64,000 nt of DNA from PALSA-612 sp963755155 (lineage in GTDB: Bacteria; Actinomycetota; Thermoleophilia; Gaiellales; Gaiellaceae): the NCBI GenBank assembly GCA_963755155.1, contig CAVWIV010000004.1:310001-374000 (forward strand), written 5' to 3'. The translations under genes were made by a program, and so were the position numbers. The notes beneath the pieces were generated by a model, which did not search any database, was not told the origin of the DNA, and worked only from the letters and a program-made list of their open reading frames with translations. This document shows positions 53,949 to 63,297 of the stretch, piece after piece (the stretch's first letter is position 1; every line of letters begins with the position of its first letter).

Positions 53949-53974
53949 CCCCGGGGGCTTCGCGGCCTCCGGGG
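53949..53974. terminator. Hairpin between the SHOCT and sulfatase genes
   Basis: CCCCGGGGGC / GCCTCCGGGG with one G-T wobble and a 6-nt loop, in the 57-bp gap before the sulfatase ribosome site. Could be an attenuator or processing site. No T-tract. Confidence 0.45.
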
Positions 53975-53993
53975 ATCACGCCCAGGAGGATCA

Positions 53994-56371
53994 ATGAGCG
54001 ACTCGTTGCAGCGCGACGTCCTGCCCATCCCCGACAGGCCGTACGAGGGGGAGCTGCCGCTCGACGCGAAGGACCCCGAGCGCGACGTTCCCGCCGATCG
54101 AGCCGTTGCGACCGCCGGAGGGGGCGCCGAACGTCGTCGTCGTGCTCCTCGACGACGTCGGCTTCGCTGCCTCGAGCGCCTTCGGCGGGCCGTGCTCGAC
54201 GCCGACGGCCGAGCGACTCGCCGCGGACGGTCTGAAGTACAACCGCTTCCACACGACGGCGCTCTGCTCGCCGACGCGGCAGGCGTTGCTGACCGGCCGG
54301 AACCACCACGCGGTGGGCATGGGCGGCATCACGGAGATCGCGACCTCGGCGCCGGGCTACAACTCGATCCGACCCAACACTGCGGCGCCGCTCGCAGAGA
54401 CGCTCCGGCTGAACGGCTACTCGACCGCGCAGTTCGGGAAGTGCCACGAAGTGCCGGTCTGGGAGACGAGCCCGATGGGGCCGTTCGACGCCTGGCCGAC
54501 AGGGGGCGGGGGCTTCGAGCACTTCTACGGCTTCGTCGGCGGCGAGACGAACCAGTACTACGCCGGCGCTCTACGAGGGACACAACGCCCATCGAGCCCG
54601 AGCAGACGGCCGAGGAGGGTTACCACTTCACCGAGGACATGACCGACCAGGCGATCGACGTGGATCCGCCAGCAGAAGTCGCTCATGCCCGACAAGCCGT
54701 TCTTCGTCTACTTCGCGCCGGGAGCGACCCACGCGCCGCACCACGTGCCGCCGGAGTGGTCGGACAAGTACAAGGGCCAGTTCGACGACGGGTGGGACGC
54801 CCTGCGCGAGCGGACGCTTCGAACGGCAGAAGGAGCTCGGGGTCGTGCCGTCCGACGCGGAGCTGACCGAGCGTCCCGACGAGATCCCTGCATGGGATGA
54901 CATGCCGGATGACCTGAAGCCCGTGCTCGCGCGTCAGATGGAGGTCTACGCCGGCTTCCTCGAGCACACCGACCACCACGTCGGGCCGACTCATCGACGC
55001 GCTCGAGGACCTCGAGGTCCTCGAGGACACGCTCGTCTACTACATCATCGGCGACAACGGCGCGTCGGCGGAGGGAACGCCGAACGGCTGACTTCAACGA
55101 GATCGCGATCCTCAACGGCGCGATCGGGCTCGAGACGACCGAGTTCATGGTCTCGAGGATCGACGACTTCGGCACGCCCGACGCATACAACCACTACGCG
55201 GTCGGCTGGGCACACGCTATGGACACGCCGTACCAGTGGACGAAGCAGATCGCGTCGCACTGGGGCGGAGTCCGCAACGGGACGATCGTGCACTGGCCCA
55301 ATGGCTTCAAGGCGAGGGGAGAGGTCCGCTCGCAGTTCCACCACGTGATCGACGTCGCGCCGACCGTGCTCGAGGCGGCCGGACTTGCCGCACCCGACGT
55401 CCGTCGACGGCGTCGAGCAGCATGCCGATGGACGGTGTCTCCATGGCGTACTCGTTCGACGACGCCGGTGAAGCTGAGCGCCGGACGACGCAGTACTTCG
55501 AGATGTTCTGCAACCGCGGCATCTACCACGAGGGCTGGACTGCGCGTGACGCGCCACAGCATACCGTGGAAGGCGACCCGGAGATGCCGGCGTTCGACGA
55601 CGACGTCTGGGAGCTCTACGGCGCCCGACGACTGGACACAGGCGCACGACCTCGCGGCGGAGCAGCCGGAGAAGCTCGCCGAGCTGCAGCAGCTCTTCCT
55701 CGACGAGGCGCGGAAGTACAACGTGCTGCCACTCGACGACCGGCGCTTCGAGCGCTTCAACGCCGACCTCGCCGGACGCCCCGAGCTCGTCCGCGGCAAC
55801 TCACAGCTGCTCTTCGGCGGCATGAGCCGTCTCTCCGAGAACACGGTCGATCAACATCAAGAACAAGTCGCACGCCGATCACGGCGCAGGTCGACGTGCC
55901 GGAGGCGGCGCGAACGGCGTCATCATTTCGCAGGGCGGGGCTTCGGCGGCTGTCGCGCTCTACGCGAAGGACGGCAAGCCGACGTACTGCTACAACCTCC
56001 TCGGTCTGCAGCGCTTCAAGGTCTAAGGCGACTCGCCGATCCCGGCGGGCGAGCACCAGGTCCGCATGGAGTTCGCCTACGACGGCGGCGGCCTGGCCAA
56101 GGGCGGTACGTCACGCTCTTCGTCGACGGCGAACAAGGTCGGCGCAGGGTCGCGTCGAGGGCACGGTGCCGATGCTCTTCTCCGCCGACGAGACGACCGA
56201 CGTCGGCTCGCGACACCGGCGACGCCCGTCAGCGACGACTACGCGCGGCGCGACAGCGCCTTCAACGGCCGCGTCGAGTGGGTGCAGATCGACATCGACG
56301 AGGCGGCCGAAGACGTCGACCACCTGATCTCACCCGAGGAGCGCCTGCGCATCGCGATGGCGCGGCAGTAG
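53994..56371 (+). pseudogene. Cys-type arylsulfatase, heavily frameshifted
   Basis: ATG at 53994 with AGGAGG upstream. The joined frames give about 780 residues of a sulfatase. VVVVLLDDVGFAASSAFGG holds the metal Asp pair, CSPTRQALLTGR is the C-x-P-x-R formylglycine motif, and AQFGKCHEVP contains the active-site Lys. Later come a FAPGATHAPHHVPPEW stretch and YIIGDNGASAEG. At least twelve shifts lie between 54090 and 56215, plus a nonsense TAA at 56024-56026 where a Tyr codon is expected. Either the gene is decaying or this stretch is badly sequenced. Its maturation enzyme (FGE) is at 57140, in the same operon. Confidence 0.8.
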
Positions 56372-56407
56372 GCATGATCAGGACGAACACAACAAGGGAG
56401 GACACAG

Positions 56408-56854
56408 ATGGGAAGTGAGATCGGCCCGGTCGACTACATGGTCGTTTCGTTTCCGGGCAACCAGTTCAAGGGCGAGATCGCTCCGGCGCTCGCCGACCTC
56501 GTCGACGCGGGCACGATTCGCATCATCGACATCGCCTTCGTCGGCAAGGACGCGAACGGTGACACGGTCGCGTTCGAGCTCACGGAGCTCGATCCCGAAG
56601 TCCAGAAGGGTCTCGACAACCTCGGCATCGAGGTCGAAGGCCTCTTCAACGAGGACGACCTGAAGGACGCGGGGGATGCCCTCGAGCCGAACTCGTCGGC
56701 CGCGCTCCTCGTCTGGGAGAACGTCTGGGCGCGGGACGTCAAGCAGGCGCTCCTGAACGCGGGTGGTGAGCTCGTCGCGTTCGAGCGGCTGCCGCACGAG
56801 GTCGTGAAGGCAGCCCGCGAGTGGGCCCTCGAGGCCGCTGGAAAGGAGAGCTGA
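56408..56854 (+). CDS. DUF6325-like (DUF1269-related) protein
   Basis: 148 residues, ATG with AAGGGAGG upstream. MGSEIGPVDYMVVSFPGNQF, IAPALADLVDAGTIRIIDIAF and AALLVWENVWARDVKQALLNAGGELVAFERLP match a small family usually found beside SHOCT genes and sulfatases or in stress operons. No catalytic motif. It may be a regulatory or binding protein. One base separates it from the next gene. Confidence 0.78.
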   Translation: MGSEIGPVDYMVVSFPGNQFKGEIAPALADLVDAGTIRIIDIAFVGKDANGDTVAFELTELDPEVQKGLDNLGIEVEGLFNEDDLKDAGDALEPNSSAALLVWENVWARDVKQALLNAGGELVAFERLPHEVVKAAREWALEAAGKES

Positions 56855-56855
56855 G

Positions 56856-57137
56856 ATGATCGGAAGACGAGGTCCAGGGTTGGTGCGTATGGCCGCCAGC
56901 ACGGCAGTCATCGCCGGCACGGCCGGCGCAGTCCGCCACCGGCAGGATCAGAAGTACGCGGCGCAGGACCAGGCCGCCTACGACCAGCAGATGGCCGCGC
57001 AGGCGGCTGCGGCACCGGCCGCTCCGGCCGAGGCCGACTACACCGCCGAGCTGGAGCAGCTCGCACAGCTGAAGAACCAGGGCATCCTCACGGACGAGGA
57101 GTTCGAGGCGAAGAAGAAGCAGATCCTCGGGATCTGA
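56856..57137 (+). CDS. Small SHOCT-domain protein
   Basis: 93 residues. The N-terminal helix (VRMAASTAVIAGTAGAVRH) is weakly hydrophobic, then an Ala/Gln-rich linker, then the SHOCT domain LEQLAQLKNQGILTDEEFEAKKKQILG. It probably oligomerises with, or anchors, the neighbouring DUF6325 protein. It lies between DUF6325 and the FGE with 1- and 2-bp gaps, so all three are translated together. Confidence 0.85.
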   Translation: MIGRRGPGLVRMAASTAVIAGTAGAVRHRQDQKYAAQDQAAYDQQMAAQAAAAPAAPAEADYTAELEQLAQLKNQGILTDEEFEAKKKQILGI

Positions 57138-57139
57138 CC

Positions 57140-58025
57140 GTGGATCACCTTGCGGGCCCTCCTGACCGGGAGGGCCCAGCGACCTGGGTGCCCGGAGGGT
57201 CATTCCTCATGGGCTCGGAGGACTTCTATCCGGAGGAGCGGCCTGTTCGCGAGGTCGCGGTGGACGGGTTCTGGATCGACCCCCACCAGGTCACCGTCGC
57301 CGAGTTCCGCGACTTCGTCTCGGTAACCGGCTACCGGACGGTCGCGGAGCGGCGCCCCGACCCCGAGGAGTTTCCCGGCGTCGACCCCGCGAAGCTCGTG
57401 CCAGGGTCGCTCGTCTTCCGCAAGACAACGGGGCCGGTCGACCTCGAACGACTACTTCGCGTGGTGGGACTACGTGCCCGGTGCGTATTGGGAGCGAGCG
57501 GGGGGAGGCGACAACCATCCGGTGGTGCACGTCGCGTACGAGGACGCCGCGGCCTATGCCGCCTGGGCCGGCAAGGACCTGCCGACAGAAGCCGAGTGGG
57601 AGTACGCGGCGCGTGGCGGGCTCGACGGCGCGGCCTTCACATGGGGGGACGAGGACGTCCAGGACAGCCGGCCGGCCGCAAACACCTGGCAGGGCGAGTT
57701 CCCGTGGCGGAACAGCGAGCTCGACGGCTACGAGGGTACGTCGCCAGTCGGCAGCTTCCCGCCGAACGGCTTCGGGCTCTTCGACATGGCCGGGAACGTC
57801 TGGGAGTGGACGACGGACTTCTTTACGCTGGGCGCGACGGGCTCACCGTGCTGCGCCCCGCAGATGGCACTGCCAGGCGAGAACGTCCCGCGCCGCGTGA
57901 TCAAGGGCGGCTCGCACCTTTGCGCCGCGAACTACTGCCTGCGCTACCGGCCGGCGGCGCGGCAGGCGGAGACCGTCGACACGTCGACGAGCCACATCGG
58001 CTTCCGCTGCGTCGTTCGCCCGTGA
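57140..58025 (+). CDS. Formylglycine-generating enzyme (one frameshift)
   Basis: GTG at 57140. The FGE-sulfatase fold is clear: WVPGGSFLMGSEDFYPEERP, FWIDPHQVTVAEFRDFV and LPTEAEWEYAARGG. It continues with FGLFDMAGNVWEWTTDFF and GGSHLCAANYCLRYRPAAR, where the two Cys form the Cu/redox active site (C-x4-C) that oxidises the sulfatase Cys. An extra G near 57448 breaks the frame; correcting it restores NDYFAWWDYVPGAYW. About 294 residues. It converts the CSPTR cysteine of the sulfatase to formylglycine, and its presence in the same operon strongly links the two. Confidence 0.92.
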
Positions 58026-58041
58026 GCGCTCCAGGTTGCAA

Positions 58042-58059
58042 GACGGCCCGGGGGCCGTC
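58042..58059. terminator. 8-bp hairpin after FGE, terminator-like
   Basis: GACGGCCC-GG-GGGCCGTC followed by AGTGTTCCC. It sits 16 bp after the FGE stop and 12 bp before the AI-2E start, so it may separate the sulfatase operon from the transporter genes. Confidence 0.6.
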
Positions 58060-58071
58060 AGTGTTCCCGCG

Positions 58072-59173
58072 ATGACGGACGCAACTCCCCCCGGCAGGCG
58101 ACGCGCGCACGCTCGCCGTCACGATTACCCTGCGGACGTTCGTCTACGGTCTGGCGGCCGTCGGCCTCGCGGTTGCCGTCGCCACCGTCGCCAATGCGCT
58201 CCTGCTCGTCTTCCTCGGGGTCTTCCTCGGCCTCGTCGCGGAAGCTCCGACGCAGCTCCTCATGCGCAAGACCCGCCTCGGGCGCGGAATGGCGGGGACG
58301 ATCGTCGTGCTCGGCGCGCTCGTGGCCGTCACGCTGCTCGCCCTCATCCTCGTCACGCCGCTCGTCCGCTCGGTCGTCGAGTACGTGCAGTCGTCGCCGG
58401 ACCTCGTCGAGAACCTCCGCGACGACGGCATCCTCTCGCCCGCCGGTGACACGGAGGCCGCCGACACGGTGCAGTCGGGCGCCGACAAGGCGGCGGCCGA
58501 GGTTCCCGAGACCGTGTCCGGCCTACTCGGTGTCGCGGGGAACTTCTTCTCGGTCGCCCTCGCAATCTTCACGGTGACGTTCGTCGCCCTCTTCTTCCTT
58601 TCCGACGTCGCCAAGCTCAAGCAGGCCCTGGCGAGCGTGCTCATGCCGAAGACGGGCGATCGCGTTCTCGCGACCTGGGACAACATCACGTTCTCCGTAT
58701 CAAGGTGGGCGATCGGCGCTGTGACGATCGCGGCGATCGCGGGCACCGTGCAGGGTGGTACCGCGTACCTCCTGGGCTCGAGCTACGCGCTCGCCCTCGG
58801 CATCATCGCCGCGCTGCTCGACCTGATCCCGAACATCGGCGCGACGATGGCCGGCTTCATCCTGGGCCTCACGCTCCTGGCGGAGGAGGGATTGACCGCG
58901 GCGCTCATCATGGTTGGCGTCGTCCTCGTCTACCAGCAGATCGAGAACAACATCCTCTCGCCGACGATCTACGGCAAAGCTGTCGACCTCTCGGCGTTTT
59001 TTATCATCACCGCGGTCACGCTCTTCGGCGCGCTGCTCGGCGTGCTCGGGGCGCTCGTGGCCGTGCCTCTGGCCGCATCGACACAGCTCGTCCTTCGTGA
59101 GGTGACGAAGGCGAGGCGCGAGCACGTGGCCGCGGCTCGGGCGGCGGTCGGACAGATTGGTGGGCCGACATGA
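58072..59173 (+). CDS. AI-2E/PerM-family transporter-like membrane protein (start region frameshifted)
   Basis: ATG at 58072 (MTDATPP). The frame breaks at a C6 run near 58088; one base less gives AGDARTLAVTITLRTFVYGLAAVGLAV and the rest in one frame. It has eight hydrophobic segments and the PerM/AI-2E signature near the C-terminus: AVTIAAIAGTVQGGTAYLLGS, LDLIPNIGATMAGFILGL and VLVYQQIENNILSPTIYGKAVDL. About 366 residues. Family members export small molecules or ions; substrate unknown. It runs into the next gene with a 4-bp overlap. Confidence 0.85.
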
Positions 59174-60279
59174 GCGCGGTCACCGCGACCTCCCCAGCCC
59201 CTCGCCGGCGGCGGATGACGAAGGTCCTCGCGTGGGTCGCCGGCGTCGCCCTTTTCTGGCTCGTGCTGAACCTCCTCGGCATCGACGTCAGTGGCTGGAT
59301 CGCGGATCTCTGGGACCAGATCTCCGCGATCCCCAAGGGCTACCTCGTCGCTGCGCTGTCCTTCCAGACGTTGCAGACGTTCTTCGCCGGGCTCTCGTAC
59401 TACGGAATCCTGAAGTTCGCCTACAAGGACGAGGTCACGCTCTGGCCGATCATCGCCGCCTACGCCGTCGGCGTGGCGATGAACGGCTTCCTGCCCGCCA
59501 ACATGGGGACGTTCGTGACGCTGCTGATGTTCGTCGCCATCATCCCCTCCTGCAACGTCGGCGGCGCGATCGCGGCGTACATCGTGCAGAAGATCTTCTT
59601 CACGATCGCCGGCACGTTCGTCTACCTCTACATGTTCCTCAGCGTCCCGGGAGCGTTCGACGTCAGCTTCGGCGGGAACCTCAAGGCGTACCCGTGGCTC
59701 ACGGTCCTGATCATCGTGGGCGGGGCCATGTTGATCATGATCGTCGGCCGACTGCTCTGGTCGAAGGTCAAGAAGCTCTGGGAGCAGGCCAAGGAGGGCG
59801 GCGCCATCCTCGGGGAGCCGAAGACGTATCTCAAGAAGGCATTCCTGCCGTCGTTTCTATCCTGGTGTTGCAAGATCGTCGTGACCGGGATCTTCCTCGC
59901 TGCGTTTGCCATTCCGGTGACGTTCAACTCGATCATGTGGGTCTTCGGCTCGGGGTCGCTCGCTAGCGTCGCGTCGTTCACACCGGGCGCCGTCGGCGTC
60001 ACGCAGGCGACGAATGCGCTCGCTCTGGACGCATGCTGTGACGTGCCGAAGTCGACCGCCGTGGACTACTCGACGGCGCAGCAGCTGATCACGACGGCGT
60101 GGAACCAGGTCGTCGCGCTCGTCCTCACCGTCCTCATCTTCGGCTGGACGGGCGGCAAGCAGCTCGTGACGACGTCATACACCGATGCAAAGGCCCAGGC
60201 AGCCGACATGAAGGAGCAGCGGGCGGAGAAGAAAGCGGCGAAGAGAGAGGCGAAGCAACAGCAGCAGCCGCCGGAGTGA
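59170..60279 (+). CDS. UPF0104/LPG-synthase-TM-like membrane protein
   Basis: 369 residues, intact. Up to eight TM segments including VLAWVAGVALFWLVLNLLGI, IIAAYAVGVAMNGFLPANMG, WLTVLIIVGGAMLIMIVG and GIFLAAFAIPVTFNSIMWVF. The sequence motif NGFLPANMGTFV and ASFTPGAVGVTQATNALAL are typical of the YbhN/UPF0104 proteins that act as lipid flippases or lysylphosphatidylglycerol synthase-like permeases. The C-terminal tail is Lys/Gln-rich. It is co-transcribed with AI-2E and GAP genes. Probable membrane-lipid transport role (inference). Confidence 0.83.
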   Translation: MSAVTATSPAPRRRRMTKVLAWVAGVALFWLVLNLLGIDVSGWIADLWDQISAIPKGYLVAALSFQTLQTFFAGLSYYGILKFAYKDEVTLWPIIAAYAVGVAMNGFLPANMGTFVTLLMFVAIIPSCNVGGAIAAYIVQKIFFTIAGTFVYLYMFLSVPGAFDVSFGGNLKAYPWLTVLIIVGGAMLIMIVGRLLWSKVKKLWEQAKEGGAILGEPKTYLKKAFLPSFLSWCCKIVVTGIFLAAFAIPVTFNSIMWVFGSGSLASVASFTPGAVGVTQATNALALDACCDVPKSTAVDYSTAQQLITTAWNQVVALVLTVLIFGWTGGKQLVTTSYTDAKAQAADMKEQRAEKKAAKREAKQQQQPPE

Positions 60280-60947
60280 GCTGGGTCTACGCAGAGGTCG
60301 TCGCGGTCTCCCTCGCCGCGATGGTCTCGCCGACGACGCTGACGTTCTGCGTGCTCGCGCTCGTGCTCGGCGACCGGCCGCTGCGCACGGGGCTCCTCTT
60401 CTACACCGGCGCGCTGACCGCCACGCTGGCGGTAGGCGTCGCCGCGGCGTTCGTGCTCGGTGACATCGCGGCAACCGAGACGCCCTCGAGCCCGAAGTCG
60501 TGGGTCGCCGTCGTCAATCTCGCCGCGGGCGGCCTGTTGCTCCTCTGGGTTGCTCGAACGGCCCGGCGCCCGTATGACCCGACGAAGGTTGCGGCGATGG
60601 TCGACAGGATGAGCGGCGTCGTTTCGTCACGGTGGCTCGCCGTGCTCGGCGCGGGCGCCCTGCTTGCGAATCCGGGCATGTTCATCCCCATCGCCCTGAA
60701 GGCGATCTCGGAGACCGACCCGACAACCGCGGGCTACGCAGTGCAGTGGCTGTTCTTCGCGCTCGTCTCGTTGCTGCCGCTGCTGCTGGCGCTCGTGATG
60801 CTGCTGGCCGCTCCCGAGCGGGCGACGGGCGTGCTTCAGCGCGTACGCGCGTGGCTCGAACGACACGCGATGCAGGTCGCGCTCGTGATCGTAGGGTTGC
60901 TCGCCCTCTCCCTCCTCCGCGGCGGCATCGCGGGGCTGACGGGCTAG
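60276..60947 (+). CDS. GAP-family (LysE-like) membrane protein
   Basis: 223 residues, GTG overlapping the previous stop (GTGA). Six hydrophobic helices: AEVVAVSLAAMVSPTTLTFCV, LLFYTGALTATLAVGVAAAF, VAVVNLAAGGLLLLWVART, LGAGALLANPGMFIPIALKA, WLFFALVSLLPLLLALVMLL and LVIVGLLALSLLRGG. This matches the GAP family (GPL/sulfolipid-addressing protein) involved in moving lipids to the mycobacterial surface. Function here is inferred only. It ends tail-to-tail with a 4-bp overlap with the minus-strand gene at 60944. Confidence 0.75.
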   Translation: MSWVYAEVVAVSLAAMVSPTTLTFCVLALVLGDRPLRTGLLFYTGALTATLAVGVAAAFVLGDIAATETPSSPKSWVAVVNLAAGGLLLLWVARTARRPYDPTKVAAMVDRMSGVVSSRWLAVLGAGALLANPGMFIPIALKAISETDPTTAGYAVQWLFFALVSLLPLLLALVMLLAAPERATGVLQRVRAWLERHAMQVALVIVGLLALSLLRGGIAGLTG

Positions 60948-61561
60948 ACGGACAGGCTCACCGGGAAGGTCGCGAGCCAGGCGAGCGTCCCGAGAAACAC
61001 GAGCGAGCCGATGGCGATCGCAACAGCGCGCAGGCGCGGTGACTCGAACCTCGTCGAGATGCCCGCGAAGAAGAGCGCCGCCGCGAAGAGCACGACGCAC
61101 AGCACGTAGTTCGTCGAGCGCTGGACGTAGTTGCGCACCGACGCCGCGGACAATTCGGCCTCCACGTCGAGGCGATCGGCCTCGGCGGTCGCGGCAAGCC
61201 TGTACTGCGGCATCGCGAAGGGCGTCAGCGGGGCGTTCGGATTCTTCAGCGGCCTCGTCGCGACCCACGCGTTCACAGCCGGCTTGAACTCCTTCCGGAA
61301 GCGGCGGAAGTAGAACGTCGCCAGCTCCTTCTCCTCACGCACGTACGCGTTCACCCATGCCGTGAACGTCGCCACGTCGACTTCTGTCTGGGCCTGAGCC
61401 AGGCCTTGCGCGCGCGCAGCGTCGATGCGAAGGGCGTTGGTCTTGCCCGCCGCCTTCGCCTGCTCGCCGTTCCACCGGCTCGCCTGGTAACCGCTCCATG
61501 CCGTCGCGACCGTCGCCGCGGCGAGCAGGACCGTGGCAAGCACCTCGAGCCGCGCCTTCAC
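60944..61561 (-). CDS. Hypothetical membrane protein, two-helix ends
   Basis: 205 residues from the GTG at 61561, overlapping the upstream stop. One TM helix near the N-terminus (LEVLATVLLAAATVATAWSG) and two at the C-terminus (VLCVVLFAAALFFAGIST, AVAIAIGSLVFLGTLAWLA) flank a long charged, helical cytoplasmic or external domain of about 110 residues. I recognise no family with confidence. It is part of a three-gene minus-strand operon with overlapping frames. Confidence 0.7.
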   Translation of the reverse strand: MKARLEVLATVLLAAATVATAWSGYQASRWNGEQAKAAGKTNALRIDAARAQGLAQAQTEVDVATFTAWVNAYVREEKELATFYFRRFRKEFKPAVNAWVATRPLKNPNAPLTPFAMPQYRLAATAEADRLDVEAELSAASVRNYVQRSTNYVLCVVLFAAALFFAGISTRFESPRLRAVAIAIGSLVFLGTLAWLATFPVSLSV

Positions 61562-62379
61562 TGGCGGCGCCCGTCCTCCGTGCACGGCGGCGGCGCCGTC
61601 TGCCCGATCGCGGCGCGGGCCTGCTCGATCGTGTCGAGCATGCGTTCCATCGCGACGGGCTGCAGGCTCCCCGGAGCGGCGCGGTACGGGTTGTCGAGGA
61701 AGCCGAGCAGGAGGAACATCGCGGTGATCACGCTCGCGAGAGAGCCGATGAGCATGCCCTGCGTGACCGCGCCTTCCGCGGGGTCGGCGAAGAACAGCGT
61801 GAACACGAAGATGACGCCGGCGGCGAAGAGCATGACGATCCACAGAGACGATGGGATGACGCCCTCCGCCCCGTGCGTCCGGTCGCGACGGGCCTCCTCG
61901 CGCTCGGACGTCTGGTCGAGCCACTTCGCGTACGCCGTCTCCTCGGGAAATGTCGTCGGATCGGTCTCGCCGAGCGTGTCGAAGAGGGCCACTCCCCAGG
62001 GGTTGAGCGCGTCGGTGTCTCCGGACTCCATGTCGGGCCACTCCTGATGCACGACGAAGCGCCCGTAGCAGATCAGCTGTCCTCCGAGCGCCTCGCGCGA
62101 GCTTGGCGGCATGAGCTGCGCCGTCTCGAATTGCTGCACGACGAGGAGCGCCTCTTGCTCGGCGCCGCTCCGGGCCGCGTCGTAGCGCTCGAAGGAGAGG
62201 AAGATGACGAAGCCGAGCAGGATGGCGAAGCCCGCGGCGAGCACGCCGAACACGCCGGCAGCTCGGTCACCGTCCTGGAAGTAACTCCCCTCCGGGGCGC
62301 GGCGCCGGACGAGGAGCATCGCCGCGACCGCCACTGCAGTCACTAGCGCGACGACGAGGATCGCGATGGCGAGGTTCAC
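61558..62379 (-). CDS. DUF4239-like bestrophin-type membrane protein
   Basis: 273 residues. The TM helices are at the N-terminus (AILVVALVTAVAVAAMLLV), around 43-64 (GVFGVLAAGFAILLGFVIFLSF), near 178 (SLWIVMLFAAGVIFVFTLFFAD) and near 210 (GMLIGSLASVITAMFLLLGFL). The pattern resembles DUF4239, a bestrophin-like small family of possible ion channels. Function unknown. Coupled to the glutamine amidotransferase gene (4-bp overlap). Confidence 0.7.
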   Translation of the reverse strand: MNLAIAILVVALVTAVAVAAMLLVRRRAPEGSYFQDGDRAAGVFGVLAAGFAILLGFVIFLSFERYDAARSGAEQEALLVVQQFETAQLMPPSSREALGGQLICYGRFVVHQEWPDMESGDTDALNPWGVALFDTLGETDPTTFPEETAYAKWLDQTSEREEARRDRTHGAEGVIPSSLWIVMLFAAGVIFVFTLFFADPAEGAVTQGMLIGSLASVITAMFLLLGFLDNPYRAAPGSLQPVAMERMLDTIEQARAAIGQTAPPPCTEDGRRQ

Positions 62380-63203
62380 GCAGCGGGCCTGAAGGTCAGC
62401 AGCTCGTCCTGGCCGGGCTGCACGATGCCGTAGCTCGACTCCGGCACCTCGTTCCAGGCCCCGGGCAGGTCGCGCAACGGCTCGGAGACGACAAGTCGTG
62501 TTTCCTCGTCGAGATCCTGGATCGTCTCGAGGTCGGGGTAGAGCTCACGCAGCGTGCTCAGACGCGTCGAGTAGAAGAGCGAGCGCGACTTGCCCTCGCT
62601 CGAGTAGCGAAACGCCCACAACGTCTTGCCGTCGGTCGTCGCGACGGTCATCTGGATCGGGTGCTCGACGCCGTGCTTCCGGCCGACGTCCTCGATGAAG
62701 CCGACCGCTCGCGCAACGGCGGCTGGAGGGTCGTCCTCGAGCCCCATGGTCAAGGCGAGGTAGAAGAACGTCTCCGAGTCGGTCGAGCCCGCGATCGACG
62801 AGAACAGCGAGGGGTCGACTGCGAGCTGGAGCTCCCGCTTCACCTCCTGAAACTGCGCGATCGCCCCGTTGTGCATCCACAGCCAGCGACCGTGGCGAAA
62901 CGGATGGCAGTTCGTCCACTGGACGGGCGTGCCGGTCGCCGCACGGATGTGCGCGAAGACGACCCCGGAGCGAACGTGGCCTGCGAGCTCGCGGAGGTTC
63001 TGGTCGTTCCACGCGGGCTCGACGCTCTTGAACAACGCTGGCACGTCGCTCTCCCCGTACCAGCCGACGCCGAAGCCGTCGCCGTTGGTCGTTGTGGCGC
63101 CGAGCTGCGAGTGCAGGCTCTGGTCGATGAGCGAGTGCACCGGCGTGTAGAGCAGCCGCTCGAGAAGGACGGGAGAACCCGAGTACGCGAGCCAGCGGCA
63201 CAC
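62376..63203 (-). CDS. Class II glutamine amidotransferase (YafJ/EgtC-like)
   Basis: 275 residues. The N-terminal MCRWLAYSG gives Cys 2 as the nucleophile after Met removal. NGDGFGVGWYG, FAHIRAATGTPVQWTNCHPF, MHNGAIAQFQEVKREL and GSTDSETFFYLAL are the standard Ntn glutaminase motifs. The family includes YafJ and the EgtC gamma-glutamyl amidohydrolase of ergothioneine synthesis. No egtABD genes are nearby, so the role is not assigned. It is the first gene of the operon with the two membrane proteins. Intact. Confidence 0.88.
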   Translation of the reverse strand: MCRWLAYSGSPVLLERLLYTPVHSLIDQSLHSQLGATTTNGDGFGVGWYGESDVPALFKSVEPAWNDQNLRELAGHVRSGVVFAHIRAATGTPVQWTNCHPFRHGRWLWMHNGAIAQFQEVKRELQLAVDPSLFSSIAGSTDSETFFYLALTMGLEDDPPAAVARAVGFIEDVGRKHGVEHPIQMTVATTDGKTLWAFRYSSEGKSRSLFYSTRLSTLRELYPDLETIQDLDEETRLVVSEPLRDLPGAWNEVPESSYGIVQPGQDELLTFRPAA

Positions 63204-63258
63204 GACCGGTTCATATCACCGCTCGCGCGTGCGGGGCCCAGGGAAGCAACGCGCGGGC

Positions 63259-63284
63259 GCGGAGCCCCCTCTCGGAGGCTCCGC
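63259..63284. terminator. 8-bp hairpin between the membrane protein and amidotransferase genes
   Basis: GCGGAGCC, 10-nt loop, GGCTCCGC in the 94-bp gap downstream of the minus-strand gene at 63298. Possible terminator of that gene. There is no long T-run. Confidence 0.5.
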
Positions 63285-63297
63285 ACTCCACGCCGAG

